NCBI GenBank assembly: GCA_036583965.1 | Contig: JAZBQD010000027.1 | Span: 24,621,001 to 24,685,000 of the forward strand | Direction: 5' to 3' | DNA length: 64,000 nucleotides | Origin: Prunella strophiata | Taxonomy: Eukaryota > Chordata > Aves > Passeriformes > Prunellidae | Shown: piece by piece, positions 13,085 to 26,452 of the stretch | How positions within the stretch are numbered: the first letter of the stretch is position 1 | Layout of the letters: every line of letters begins with the position of its first letter | Notes under the pieces: generated by a model | Seen by the model: the letters and a program-made list of their open reading frames with translations, nothing else | The model's database searches: none | Told to the model about the DNA's origin: nothing | Translations under genes and position numbers: made by a program

Positions 13085-15085
13085 TCAGATATCCAATCTT
13101 TTGTATTTTGGCTGCAGGCAGTTCAGCTCTGTCTGGTTGAGTGCATGTTGTGTGTTCTTCCTTTGGATACACAAAGAGCTCTAGGTTGAGGATGAAAGGG
13201 GCAGGGGGCTGGAATCACATCAGGCTGTTTTCCCTCTGTGTTTGGACAATGCAAGAACAGGCTCTGCACACACAGGAATCTCTGGGGATCATCAATTTGC
13301 TGTAGGCAAACTCAATCCCCCATTGTTCTGATGCAAAATTAGAAATATTGGTTGATAATGTGTTGAAAGGTTTCTGTGCATCCTGAAAAAATTATGGAAT
13401 CATCTAACACGTGGGCTTGGTTTTTATTTGGGGATATATATCCATCCTCTGCAGCTGGCTGTCAGGCCTAGCTAAGCCCATACAGCTTCCCAGCTCAAGA
13501 AATCCATGATTTGGTGAGGGTCATGTTGGTAAAATCAAACTGTTGCTCACCTGCTGCTGATTAATTTACCTGCAGTGTTTCTGTACAAGCAGGTGAAGCA
13601 TTCAGTATTTTTAGCATGATAAAACTTCTCTAAGCAGTGAAAGCACCAGGCTCTGAAGAATGAGCAAAATGTTTCTACCCATACCAGTGCACCTGCACTG
13701 GTGTTTGCAATGCTTTGTGTCCTACAGCTAGCTCTGACACAGTGGGAGGTGTGCAGAGCTTGGGGTCCTGCACATCAGCTGATGTGTCCAGAGAGATTTG
13801 TGAGAAAATCACATACTGTGGACCAGCAAGTCTCATGTATTTTGTATTCTTGTACTATGCACTAGCAAGGCTGCATCCAGGTATATAAAAATCCCATATT
13901 CCAGAGTGCTGAAGAATCATTTTCTTGGCTTGTTTGTTCTTTCAGCTGGTCTTACTGATCCATAACTCACTGTTCAGCCACTTGTTCAGGTCACACTGCA
14001 GGCAGTGCTGTGGTTGTGTAAGGCTTCAGTTCCTCATTCCCAAAGCTTTTCTTCCCCAGCCCCTTCCCTCTGTCACGTATGTCCCAGCCTTGCACACAAC
14101 AGCTATGTGACATTCTTCTGGATATGCACACCTGTATCCATGTCCAGCAAAGCTCATCCCTAAGCTCACATTCCCAAACAGACTCACAGAGGCCTGCAGG
14201 GCTTTCTGACATTTCTTTCCCCCAAGCTACTCCTGCACAAGTGTTTATGGGATGTCTTGCACCAATGGTAAGACAAGTGCTTACATGTGCCAGCCTTGAA
14301 AAGGCTTGGAATCTTTTCCAACAGAGAGCTGGATTTGTTCCAGATTTACCACTACATCTTGCTTATGGTGTTGCCTGTTATTAAACTGTTTTGAAATAGA
14401 GTAAAAATCTTTTTTTTATTTTTGCTCCTGAGCTGGATTTATGTGTGCACAGGTAAAAAAAGGGAAGGAGAAGAACAACCACAGCTCCTGTCAGTCAGAT
14501 GTGGGGTCTGTGCTACCAATCCCACAGGACATGGCCATGGCTGCACACATCATACACTGGACTTCTTTCTCCCTGTCTACTATGTGACTTGAAATTCATT
14601 ATTTCTCCCCTTCCTGCTCACCCCCAAGGATTTCTGTTTTCTTCACTCAGCTCTGCCCATGGCTCTGTCCCCTTTCCTGAGGATGAGGCAGCTTTGAGCT
14701 AAACCATCACTCGTGCAAGGAAAGGCTGTGCAAATGTGAAACTCTGCTCTGGATCCAGCCTTTCTCCAGTGAAAGTAGCTGCAGGTTTTCTCCTGACACC
14801 TACAGGACCATCTCTAGAGCTCTTCAGGCACTCAGCACCCTATTTTTGTGGTCTGTGAAACTCAGCTTGAAAATCAGGGAGTTTCCTGCTCCCTAACAGA
14901 GAGGAGCAGTGAGTTTCATCACCCTCAGCTGCCTGAGCACTCAAGTGACCTCTCCTAACATCAGAACAGCTGTGAGAGGAAAAACAAAGCCCTCTTGCTG
15001 AGGAAGGAGGAGGAAGTTGAGGCTGTTTATGTGTAGTTATGGTTTCCTCTGTTTTTTCCTATTTTGTGTTGTGCCTATTGAGGGG

Positions 15086-15123
15086 TTTTTTTGTTGTTGT
15101 TGTTTTTTTTTTTTTTTTTTTTT
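15086..15123. repeat. T-rich / TTG simple sequence
   Basis: A T7 run, then four TTG triplets, then about 21 T. Low-complexity sequence that yields a Phe/Cys-rich frame which is not coding. Confidence 0.9.
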
Positions 15124-16210
15124 AAGTTGCAGAAAGCAGACTTTGCAGGCAATAATATTCCCTGAATATGCTGGAAAATACTGTTATTTGTTTTCTCAGG
15201 ATTCAGGCTGTGCTTGTGTATTTCTGAGATCTGGGCTTCTATAAGGGGTCTATGAGAGGCCCAGGACATGTTCTAGAAAACAAACAGTATAGAATTGTAC
15301 AGGATATAAAAGGTTTTGGTTTCTTGAGTGGATAATTTCAGTCCAAGACAGGTAAAGGCCAGTTTCAAATTGAACTGAGGTGTTCTCAAGCAGTAAGTAA
15401 ATGAATTAGGAGAGGTGAAGTATACTCTTACATGGACAGCACTTTTCTATCCAGTGTCTTTGCTGGGCCCATGTTCAGATGTTTTTCTCTCTTGGCATAC
15501 TCTTTATTGGCCTTTTGTGGCTCTGGTCAAAGACCTCTCCTCCCACTTCTCTCTCTAGTTCATGTCACATTTAGTTTCTTATTTCCAGCTCCTCCCTGGC
15601 TCTGTATCTCCAAGTGACACACAGAATACCTAAGCATCAATGTTGGTAATACATGTAATGATTTTCTGGGTTCCTTTTCAAGGGAGGGAGATCAGGGGTT
15701 TCTTTCTGGACTCTTCAAGCAAAGCTCAAGGAGCCACACCTCCAATTACCTTATTAGATCTGTTCCCTTTCAAGTTGCTAGTCATGCCTCTCCTTGTCAG
15801 CAGCACTGTTATGTGCTTTCACTGCCAGCCAGGTGAGGGAGTTAATCTGGCTGGAAAACCTTTTATTGGTTTTCTCTGGTAGTTGACAGGTGGATCTACT
15901 GACTTGGGCCTGCTCTGCAGGCAAGAACTGGCCTGAGTGGGTACACACCTTTTTTAGCAGCCCAGAACTGAAAGTGGCTTAAGCCATTTATCATTATCAC
16001 ACCTATTCTCACTTTCATTCTTTTTAAAGGATGACCATAGAAAAATGTTTCTTGCAGGTGCAATCACCAATTCCCTGCATGAACCTTACAAGGACTTCTG
16101 CAGCCCATTGCTGATGGTTAATAAGAGCTCACTGCTGTCAACATCAGTGTAAATCCTGTACCTTATGTTCTTATTTTCAAGCTCAGGTCTTCAACAGTGT
16201 GGCTACAGGT

Positions 16211-16271
16211 GTTTTTTTTGTTTTTGTTTTTTTTTTGTTTTTTTTTTTGTTTTTTTGGTTGGTTTTTTTTG
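16211..16271. repeat. T-rich simple sequence with spaced G
   Basis: Runs of 5-10 T separated by single G or GG. Low-complexity sequence responsible for Lys/Phe-rich frames on both strands. Confidence 0.9.
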
Positions 16272-19200
16272 GTGGGGATTCAATGGAAATAGAGTTTCTG
16301 TGTTCAAAAAGCTGGGAATAAGTGAAAAGCAAGAAAGTCTGCAGCAGCTGGAAGGTGTAATAACACTGGGGTGTTGTAATACTGTTTGTAGCATGTGAGG
16401 GGGAGGGTGTTGAGACACTCAAGGGGAAGAGACAGACTTGATCTTGCTGAGAGCAAGAGACAGAGAAGCCTGGTGTGTGGTACAGCCAGCACTGCTGAGC
16501 AGCCCTGCCAGGGTAAAAACCTCTGCTGTGTGTCTCTCTGTATTCTGGTGGTAGAAAGGATATTGGCTAAAGAACTCAGCACTCAGGTGAAAAACCTGAA
16601 TGCTTTTACAAAATAGTTACTGCAAAACTGCTGCCTGTAGGAAATACAGAAAGCCTTGGGAGATGCCCTTGGGTACTACACCCCCAGTCCTCATCTGGAG
16701 AAATTCCCTGTGTTCTGCCACTGTCTCCTGAGCCAAGGGCTGAGTAAGGATGGCTTGAGGCCCAGCTTTGAGTTCTGGAGTGTTGGCATGATGTCAGTGG
16801 GGGGGAGCACAGGACAAGTTTGCAAACTTGGCTTTCAGGTGACCTAAAGCCATTCTCCATCCATCTAGGAACTTGTGTTGGTTTTGTGCTTGTGCTTTGC
16901 TTCCCAGGGAGTGTTGGGTAGGTGTTTACCACAGGCTGTGGAGTTTAAACACAGCCTATCTTTGGATATAAAGCCAGTGACCTGGAGCATTACTGTACTC
17001 TAGAAAATGAATCTACAGGCTCTGAGGACTAGTTCTGTAGCAGTGATTGTCCTGCTTGTATTACATGTGCATGCTCTCAAACAGCATCTGCCTCTGGTCT
17101 TGGAGCTCCAGATCAATCTCTGATCTTTTTGAGGGGTGAAGTGCACCTGGAGGGTTGTGGAATTGTACTGGTGTTGGTGTAAGCCAGGGATGAAAGCACT
17201 GCCAGGAGTAAGGCTGTGACTCTTTAAGCCAGACTGTTATTTTTCTCTGAGGATAATCTGAAAGAAAAGGAATGTTTATGCTGGCTTTGGAATGTTTCAG
17301 TCCAGTCCCAAACCACTGACCTCCTAAAAACAAAATATGCCAACACCTCCCTGAAAAAGGCCATTCCCCAGGCATGTGCTAATACCAGCCTGAATATGCA
17401 CAAATAATAAATAAAAAGAGCCACAGGTCTGGTTGAATCACAGAGCAATTAGGAACCTTGAATGAAGGCTTGCAGATGCTACCTTTGCAATTTATGGTTT
17501 GCACATTCCTGTTCCTACACTTTATAAGGACTAAATGAGAGTATGAGAGCTGTCAACATATCCTGCTGGCAATAATATTCAAATATCCTTACTTTTAAGA
17601 GTTCTATTTTGAGTAACTGTTTAAATAGTGAAGGTGAGGAATTTCATGCCTTCTTGTTGAATCAGCAAAGCCTTGAAATCTCCTGTTGCTTTTCTCTTCA
17701 GTTATTTATAGTTTGTGTAGTCTCCTCCCCAACACTTCACTCTTGGATCCTGTAAATCCAGCTAAGAGTCATGCAAGACAGAAGAATTTGTGATGGTATG
17801 AATTACAGCAACAGTGTCACTTTGTTGCTTCCTCTGGCTCCTGCAGCCTCAGTTCTCTCTCCAGCCTGACCCAAGGGGTTTCCTCTTTCCCTTCACCCTT
17901 TCAGGTGTGCTCCTGCTGCTCAGCCCTGCTGCAGCTCCTCCTGCAAGTCTCCTTGTTTAAAGTAACAAACAGCCATGGATTCTGCTCTGCCCTAGCGGAG
18001 TGGGCAGAGAAAAATATTAATTGGAGTATTGACATGTTAATTGCAGCATTGACAGCTTCAACATATTGGAAGGGAATAGATGCACAATGCAGATGGAGAG
18101 GTGCTCTCTGACCTGTGCTTGCTCTTAATCCTGGTGCAGTGGAACTGAGGGTGTTTGCTGTCCATGGCCTGTGGTGGCTGCCAGAGTGCTGAGGAAGGGC
18201 TCTGGGTTGGATGCCTTCCTCCTGAAGGCTGCAGATGTCAAACCAAAGAACATGGAACATAACACAGTCCTCAGAACTGTGTGGCTTTTGTCTCCCCACA
18301 GAAAGCCATCACTGGAAAAGCACTTTGTGGTTTGAGGCAGCAGCAGGATTGCTGTGGCCTTGCTGCTGCAGTGGAAGGAAAGGAGTGGAGTGTGTAGGGC
18401 AGGATCTGCCTCTGCTTTTATAACTATTCCTGGCAGCAGGATCTGCAGTCCAGGTCTAAATATTTCCTTTTGTGGAAATACTTAGTACTTCCTTTTGGTT
18501 TTTTTCCTTAATATTTCCTTTTGGTTTTCCATACCACCTCCCTCTTCCCACCTTATGGTGGAAACAGAGCCATTCCTCAGCCACTGAATACCAAAATCCA
18601 GTTTCCTATTAAGCTTCTGTGTGAAAAAAAAAAGGAAGGAAGCACAAAGAACCCCCATCAGGAACCGAGACAAATCTGGCAGTGTGGCTCCTGGAGGGAT
18701 GGGCATTGCACAGAACTCTGCTCCTGGAGATCAAAAGTCAGCACTTCAGCCTGGGCTGGATTTGCATGTGCAAATTATTCACTAGCACTTTGTTTTGCAT
18801 ATTCTCACATGGTACTTCTAACAAAACACAGAGCAGCTCTTCTGTGGGTGTAGGAGTTTTGTTTGTGTCTCTCTCATCTCTTGGTACCTACCTGCAAATA
18901 GAGGTTTAGTTCCAGATTTTGGGTCTCCTTGGCTACTCATAGCACTGTTCCCTAACCCATTGTTTAACATACTTTCAGGGTGATATTTTCAGGCAAATAT
19001 TTTACCTTAATCCACTAAACTACTAATTTAGAAGTAGAAAAACACCAGCTTCTGGGGTTTAGTCACTGCAATTTTCCATCTGTTGTCAATGGTAATTGCA
19101 GGGCACATAAAGCTTGATTGGCAGGAGCAAAAAAGCTGCTCATTCCATTTCTTATTTATCAGAAATTAAAAGCCAGCTTGCCTTTGTGTATGACATTTGT

Positions 19201-19468
19201 GATGGCACAACTCTGGGGCAGCACCAAGCTCTGAGTCCCCCAGCTGGCACAGAGCCCTGTCAAGGAGCTCTGGGGATGCAGCTGATGGAATCCTCACCTT
19301 GCAATAGCTGTGCCCCAAACTAGCTGTGCAGCTTTTCACATACTCCTACAGATGAGTCTTTCTTCTTGTTTTAAAATGCAAATACCTCTCCATTTAAACA
19401 GGACAGAGCCCAAATGTTTCCCCAGCAATATCTGGGAAAACACATTTACTGAGTTAAATGGAACTTTG

Positions 19469-19955
19469 TGTAGGAATGTGCCCCTTATTGGCAGAGTAAT
19501 AAAACTATCCTTTGTCTCCTTAAAAAGGAAAAAGCCCAGAAGTTTCTCTCACCACTTAGCAAAGGAGACACCTTATAGGACCCAGGGGACATCACCTCAA
19601 ATTTAAGGACAGTTAATTGGACAGAAGCCAAGAAGTCCTGCCTGGGCAATTTACTGGAAAAGCAAGTGAACAAAGGAACTAATGGCTTTTGTAAGGTGTT
19701 TTACTAGGTACAAGGCTTGCTTGCACCTAGCTCGGTTTTGCTCTTTGTTATTTTGCCTTTTATTAAACCATTTTTGTTTCCAACACAACTTCAAGATCCA
19801 TCCTGCTCATTTAAGCCTCTGCCAGGTAGCTGGGCTATCCTGGGGTCTATTATAACTCACTGAGAGCTTAAAAGAATTGGCTAGGGGTGAAAAATAATAT
19901 AACTTTGGGTTTAAGGATGAGATGATTGGTACCTAACTTAGGTATCTAGAGATTG
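19469..19955 (+). mobile_element. Probable ERVK-type LTR (solo or LTR plus leader)
   Basis: The stretch begins TGTAGGAATG, contains a TTTTATTAAACCATTTTTG segment (ATTAAA polyadenylation-type signal near 19763) followed by TTTCCAACACAAC, and runs into GCTAGGGGTGAAAAATAA. This arrangement resembles, from memory, passerine ERVK LTRs and the sequence just downstream of them. I see no second LTR and no viral genes nearby. The 3' boundary is not determined. Confidence 0.5.
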
Positions 19956-20130
19956 TTAGTTTGTTAAGGAAGGGAAACAGCTCTTCACAGAGTGCACCAG
20001 GAACCTGCACAGCTCCCCAGTTCTGCTCCTTTGGAAGTGAGCTGCATTATCCACATTTCATACAGTGTTACATCAAATGTGTTGGGATAAGCCCTGCTGT
20101 GTTTGTCCCACAGAGGTATTGTAAGGGAGC

Positions 20131-20380
20131 GGGGAAAGGGGCATTTCCCTGTGCCCAGTGTGTGCCCAGGGCTGTCCCTGAGGGAAAGGGGCATTTCCCT
20201 GTGCCCAGTGTGTGCCCAGGGCTGTCCCTGAGGGAAAGGGGCATTTCCCTGTGCCCAGTGTGTGCCCAGGGCTATCCCTGAGGGAAAGGGGCATTTCCCT
20301 GTGCCCAGTGTGTGCCCAGGGCTGTCCCTGAGGGAAAGGGGCATTTCCCTGTGCCCAGTGTGTGCCCAGGGCTATCCCTG
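20131..20380 (+). repeat. 50-bp minisatellite, 5 copies
   Basis: Five consecutive 50-bp units, ending at 20180, 20230, 20280, 20330 and 20380. Units are identical except the first base pairs of unit 1 and a G/A change in the GCTGTCCCTG / GCTATCCCTG segment, which runs G, G, A, G, A. Each unit includes AGGGAAAGGGGCATTTCCCT, a 7-bp-arm hairpin, and an internal direct repeat GTGCCCAG-TGT-GTGCCCAG. The long frames seen on both strands here are repeat artefacts. Confidence 0.97.
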
Positions 20381-20631
20381 AAGGAGAGGGGCAGCCAAAC
20401 AGGCTGGTGTGTCAAGTCTGGCATTGTGAGGGAAATAAACAGGCCTTGGGGAGAAATGACTGATGGAACATTTTCTACCCTTTTCCTTCACAGCTTGGCA
20501 TATCTGAGAGACTGGTTACCCACCAAAGTATGTGGCAGTCCTGACAGACTTTCCCATAACTTTGTCCTTTAGGTTTCTGCTACTTGTGCTGGCACTGCTC
20601 ACTCTATTTGCAGCTGATCTTAAAAAAAAAA

Positions 20632-20689
20632 ATAAAGAAAAACGAAAAAGAAAAAAAAAAAAAAAAAAAAAAAAAAGAAAAAAGAAAGC
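20632..20689. repeat. A-rich simple sequence
   Basis: A runs broken by single T, C and G, including about 26 consecutive A. Low complexity. Confidence 0.92.
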
Positions 20690-22344
20690 CCCAAAACCAA
20701 CCTATCAAAACCTAGTCATGAATTATTTTCCCAGGCAAATAATTTTTCATCATAATGTCTCAAACTCTTCCATACCAGCACAGTGATAAAATCAGCTGCA
20801 TTAATTGTGTTAAATACTGTGTTGAGATCAGTACTGAGGCTTCAGTGATTGGGCAAATTGAGGACATTTGCACATCTGAATGATTCCCATGTCCTGTGAC
20901 GTGCTTTGTCTTCCAGAATACATTGAAAAAGGAAATTAAACCTGGGTTTTGTGTTACATGAAGAAGTAAATTAGGAGTAAATTGTTCATTTAAACACAGA
21001 ACAGGAGTTACATCTACTTTTCAGATTGTCTATCATCTGAAAAACTACTTCAATAATCATGCTCACAGAAACATGGCTCAGAGCTTGTTGTCTACCAGGA
21101 GGCTGATAAAAAAATCGAGTAGCAGAGATATCTGTTCTGCTCAACATCCTTATCAGAGTCCTGGAGGAAGATATGAAGAAAAGCCTCATCATGTTTGCAA
21201 CTGCCATGGGAGCCAGCTACAGGAGGTCATCAGGAGATATTAGCTGAAGTTCAGCTGAGTTTTTAGTATCTGCAAGCATGGAGACTCCACTACCTCTCCA
21301 GCTGATTTGTGCCACTATTTGACTACTCTCAAGAGTGACAAGGCTCTGCAAATAATTAGGATTTGACACTTTCTTCCAACATAAGTCATGGTAATATAGG
21401 TCAAGGTAGGGTCAGTATGGATAGGTGGAGTAGTAGTATCAATATAGGTAATGTGCACAAAACTCCAAGATACTCTTAAGAATTGAAATATTGTAATATT
21501 CTGTGATCTGATGAATTGTTTGTCTCTCACATGTTATCATAGTACCATTGTCTTGTTTTCTCTCTTCCTTCCCTGCTATCCCATGGTCCTACAAAGCAGT
21601 CACAGGATGAATTCGTGGTGGATCTGCAGCTCAGGGAGCAGCCAGGAGGGAGGAGAGTGCAAGGCTGGGGTGGTGCAGCTGCAGTGCTGGCACTGGAGCT
21701 GTGCTGGAGCTGATACACATTTATTGGGGCTGGGGGAGCTTAGATTGCCTCAGACAATGCCACAGCACTCCAGGACACTGGCTCTGAGTGCCAGCTGTGT
21801 TTGGCTGTGCTTCAGAAGTGTTTTTACCTTGGAAGTGGTGTGTACATCTTGAATATTGCACTTCCCACCCTGCACTGCACTGAACATTTCTCTGGTATGG
21901 CTGACACATAGCTTAACAAATCTTTATGTAGGATCTGGGGAAAAGCAGGTCAGTGGAATCTCAGAGATGGAGGATCATTTCCATAATCTTCATTAATCCT
22001 TTCCTTTGAAGTAAAAATATTCCCAATGGCAGTAAATGTCCTTACAGGATTTTGGCACCAGCAGCCAGCCTGGGGTGCCTTCACATTCATTGCTGCATAG
22101 GAACAGCCAGGGGTGAATAATCTGGAGCACTGGGTTACAGTTCCACAGGGACACAAATAAAGAAGAAAAAAAATGGCTTTTCATGAGAGCCTCTTAGAAC
22201 CCTGTTGGGAATTTTTCTGTAAATAGTGCTTTATTTCTCTCAATCATCTCTACAAAAATATAAAATCCAGCAGGGCTGGTATATAAAATCCTGACTGGTG
22301 AGAACTATAAATGATGATGATAAATACAGATGCCCTGAGGGCTG
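20690..22344. other. Intergenic, no recognised gene
   Basis: Follows the A-rich tract and ends at the 22345 CR1 copy. Nothing identifiable by eye. Confidence 0.55.
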
Positions 22345-22742
22345 GAGCTCCTCTGCTCTGGAGCCAGCCTGGGAGAGCTGGGGGTGTTCACCTGGTGAAG
22401 AGAAGGCTCTGGGGAGACCTCAGAGCCCTTCCAGGGCCTAAAGGGGCTCCAGGAGAGCTGGAGAGGGACTTGGGACAAGGGATGGAGGGACAGGACACAG
22501 GGAATGGCTTCCCACTGCCCATAGGGCAGGGATGGCTGGGACCTTGGGAAGGAATCTCTGTGAGGGAGCCCTGGCCCTGGAGAAGCTGTGGCTGCCCCTG
22601 GATCCCTGGAAGTGTCCAAGCCCAGGCTGGATGGAGCTTGGAGCACCCTGGGCTAGTGGGAGGTGTCCCTGCCCATGGCAGGGGGTGGAACAAGATGGGC
22701 TTTTAGGTCTCTTCCAACCCAAGCCAGTCTGGGATTCTATGA
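22345..22742 (+). mobile_element. CR1 LINE 3' end, about 400 bp
   Basis: One of the longer CR1 copies here: it retains the region from GAGCCAGCCTGGGAGAGCTG through GGATCCCTGGAAGTGTCCAA and GTGTCCCTGCCCATGGCAGG to the CTTCCAACCC...GATTCTATGAT tail. No reverse-transcriptase coding sequence is retained; the apparent frames across it are incidental. Confidence 0.93.
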
Positions 22743-24126
22743 TAAATGCTGTTTCTTTCCAGGAATGGGCATAATCAGTAATTAGGGTTATTTAGGTGGT
22801 CACTGCTGTGTGGGATGAGAGGTGCTGTGTTGTGATGGGCAGTTGTGCATGTTTTGAAGAACTGTGAGAACCCCAGCAGGAGGAAAGGGAGCACCAGCCC
22901 TTTGGCAGTTGCTGTCTGTGTTCATGATTTAGCTGCAGCTGCCTGCCAGGAAAAGCAAGCAGGGTGTGAAGGGAGGGTCAATATCCTCTGGGAGACCAAT
23001 TGCTGTAACTGGTGGATAATAGCCAAAGGTTTGGTCAGCCAGGCCCTTCTGGAGGTGGGATGAGGCAGCTCTGCTCATGGCTTTTAGCTCCTTGAAGGCA
23101 GTAACTGGCAAGAGGTGCTCCAGGTTGAGCAGTTTTGATTCAGGTTGGACAGTTTACACCTGTAAACCATACCTGGGAGATGTAAAAGGCCAGGGAAGAA
23201 GGGGGAATGAGTTGAGGGGTTGCTGTGTCTGATGGTGCATCAGGGTTAGGAGTTGCTGCTGGGAGGGGAAAAGCAGCTTCTCAGACAATGTGTGAATCCC
23301 TTGCTAACAGAGTCAGCCTGAGGGAGACTGGAGTTTGTGTCTGTCTAGACTTTTGCCCACTAAAGCTAATACCCAAGTCTATGGAAATTGGCTGTTGAGA
23401 CTCAATGGAAATTCAGGTGGTTTTTTTTTTCCTTTTCTTTAAGAAGCTGGAGAAAGTGAATTTTTCTTCATGCTGTTATAGCAAATCATAATTAATAATT
23501 AATTGGGGGTTGGTCCCATTTTCACCCAGACCATCCTAAGATTCTATGAATTAGTCCATTTGTGTGGAACCCCAGCTGAATTCTCAGGCTGCCTGCAGAA
23601 ATCCTTGAGCCAGGTGTGTTTACCAACCAGCTCTAAAAATACCTGTCCTTTTTATTCTCTTGAGTAATTTAATCAAACTAATAGGGTTTTTCCAATGCAG
23701 CCTGACATGTCTTTTAATGCACTGTGCTGAGCAGATTTCACAATGAAGATGTTATGAAACAAATAGAGAAAGATCACTTAAATGCAAAGCTTCCCTTTTT
23801 TGCTGATTAATATTGTTGAGATTTTGGACTCACCTTTGCAGGAACACTCAAACAATAATTTAAATTAACTAAAAATGTGATTTTAACATGTATTGGTCAA
23901 ACTGTATTAAGCCTCTAGGTGGTTAATTGTAATCAGAATTAATCTGGCCTTAATTTGATACAGCTGACTTAATTTCCAAGGTCAAATTAAAGTTACTTGA
24001 CTCCTGAATTTCTATGAGGAGGTGCTCAAAATGTTTTCTCCCATCTTGAAGATCCTGCTTTTCTAGGACAGTGAGTAATTACCACTATTCTTACTCTGCA
24101 AATATTTATAGTCTCTCCTGCAGGTT

Positions 24127-24195
24127 TTGGCCAGGGCAGAGTTAATTTTCTTCCCAGTGGCTGGTATGGGGCTGTGCTTTGGACAGCTCTGATTT
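24127..24195 (+). mobile_element. Short ERVL-LTR-like fragment
   Basis: GCCAGGGCAGAGTTAATTTT followed by CTTCCCAGTGGCTGGTATGG and GGCTGTGCTTTGG resembles the 5' portion of avian ERVL LTRs as I remember them. Too short for more than a tentative call. Confidence 0.4.
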
Positions 24196-26452
24196 ATTTC
24201 TCCTGAGCCACTTGGCAATGTGTGCAGCATCCCTTGGTTCACAGCTTCCCACCAACGTGCTCTAATTAACGCTGCCGCGCTTGGCTTCCGACAAACAGCC
24301 TTATCAGCGCTGTCCTCAAGGTGCAGGATGCTCTCAAGGTACTGCTGACGAGTGAGCCTCACAACTTCCACATTCCCAAAGAGTTTGGATAATCATCACA
24401 AAGTCTGGATGTTTATCTGAAATGTATTCAAGCCATTCCAGCCCTCTTGGGTCTGCAGATTTAGGTTAGAAATCTTTGACGTGAGACTCGTGGTATTTCC
24501 TGCTCCTGACAGGGCCAGATATGCTCAAGTGTCCCTTTGAGGTGACATTTGTCTCCTGTTTTCACTGCTGCTCTGGGGTTATCAGGTCAGCCATTCTTGG
24601 ATTCGGGTGCAGGAAGAGACTTAAACATGTTCTTGGTCTCAAGTATAAAGCACAACAACAAAGCCTAGAAAATGGGCTTTAAAGGGATGAGAGGGGACAA
24701 TGGGAAAATTTATAAGAGACAGGGAGGGATTGTGACAGCAGGGGTGCAGGGGCTGTTGTGGGAGGACAGACATCTGCAGATCTGTCTTTGTGGGACAAAA
24801 GGAAAGTCGCTTATGAAAGATAAGATAAATGAAAAGATTAATTAAGAATATAAATGAACAGGAGAAAGTGCCATCATGTTCAATTTAAGGTTACATTAAG
24901 CTTTGTCAAGACAGAAGGAATACAAATAATGTATACAAAGGAGTGGAAATGATAAAAAAAAATATCAATCCAGGAGGGAAGAAATCCCAACTTACAGCAC
25001 AAAACACAGGAGCTGTAAGGCTACTTATTGCCCTCTTTTTTCTCTCAAAGAGCCTGCCATTTAATCAGGCTTGGGGGCACTGGGAATATGTTTTGTGCAA
25101 TTTCTGAAACCACAGACCTACAGCTTAGGGCAGGATTTATGTAGGAATCACCCTTGGATCAAACTGCTGAGGAAGCCACAAGGTCAGGCATGTCTAATCA
25201 TCCCCCAGGGATTTAGGAAGCACCCTGAGCCAGGACACTGTCAGGAGTTCTTAGTGCAACCATCCTGCCTGAGGCTTGGGGAAAGAAAGATGCAGTTGTA
25301 GGGCAAAATATTAATCTCAGCCCAACTGACAACAACAAGGAAAGACATTTCCTTTGTAAATCTAATAAAAATGTTTAAAACCAAGCTAACTATTGAAGAA
25401 GCAGCTGAAATTTGCCTTTGAACTAGAACAGCTTTCATGTAAAGGCAACTTCAGTCTTCTGTGTGATAAAGTAAATAACTTTTAACCAAATAGATATTAT
25501 TTTAATCTAGTCCTTGAAGTTAAAAAGTTAACTTTCTCTGTGATTTCCCCATTTGTGACAGCCCCTGGCTGTGTTTTTACTGTCATAGCAGCTTCTGGCA
25601 GACTGCATGTCTCTCACATTCACTACAAAGTAAACAGGAATTTTTTCCAAGGGTAGCTGGCTGGGCTCCAGTGGAAGAATTCAAGTTATTCATAAGTTCT
25701 GGTAGGCTCATTTCTGCTTAATATGGTCTGTTTTTATTGTAGATTTTATGAAGAAAAAAAAAAAAAAAAGCTGTGAATTTTTTTAATCCCCTGGGATTCT
25801 TTTCTCCAAATGTGTGGGAAATGGCCTCCACCCCAAACCCCAGCACAGAGTTATGTTGCTGTTTGTCCTGATAATGTTCACCTTTTCCCACCTGAGGCCT
25901 GACAGGCTGCCAGGAGGTTCCCAAGATGCAGACAGCACATGCTGTGCTATTTTGAGGACAGAATTGCTGCTGCAGACACCCATCAGTGTTCTGGTGAAGG
26001 GCTGCAGAGTGTGGCAGCATGTCCCCTTGCCAGGCACAGGCAGGGCAGCAGGAAGGGGCTTCCTTCTGCCTGGAAAACCCTGGCAGGAAAGGGAGAAAAT
26101 GCCTTTAGGGGTTCAGGCAGATTCAATACTGAGGAGACACAGCAGGGCCAGGTGACTTTTGCTCAGTGCCATGGCACTGGCAGGTCCCAGGTGCCCATCC
26201 AGCAGAACTGGGCTGTGTCTGGGTTGGTCTCTGAGTTTCCTTTGTGGTTCTTTCAGCTGGAGCTGGGACCTGTGGGAGTACATGGCATCACTCCTGTCTA
26301 AGGAGAGAGCTGGGGGCCTGTGCCAGCAGGGGAAAAGCTGGGAAGCTGGAGGTGAGGTTCTCAAAAGGACAAAAGGATATCAATTGTCCAAGCATAAGCT
26401 GGAAACTGCATGGAGGCTTCCAAGCAGTAATGAGGTTCTTAGAAGATTTCCT

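Larger units (their letters stand above)
10084..19468. other. Intergenic, sparse repeats
   Basis: Holds one CR1 piece (12195-12340) and three simple-sequence tracts (13064, 15086, 16211). A segment at about 17990-18080 with TATTAATTGGAG and TGTTAATTGCAGC could be a regulatory element. No coding exon recognised. Confidence 0.55.

Noticed and set aside
22311..22774. Frames of 80-131 codons on both strands
   Set aside because: All lie within the non-coding 3' end of a CR1 element.
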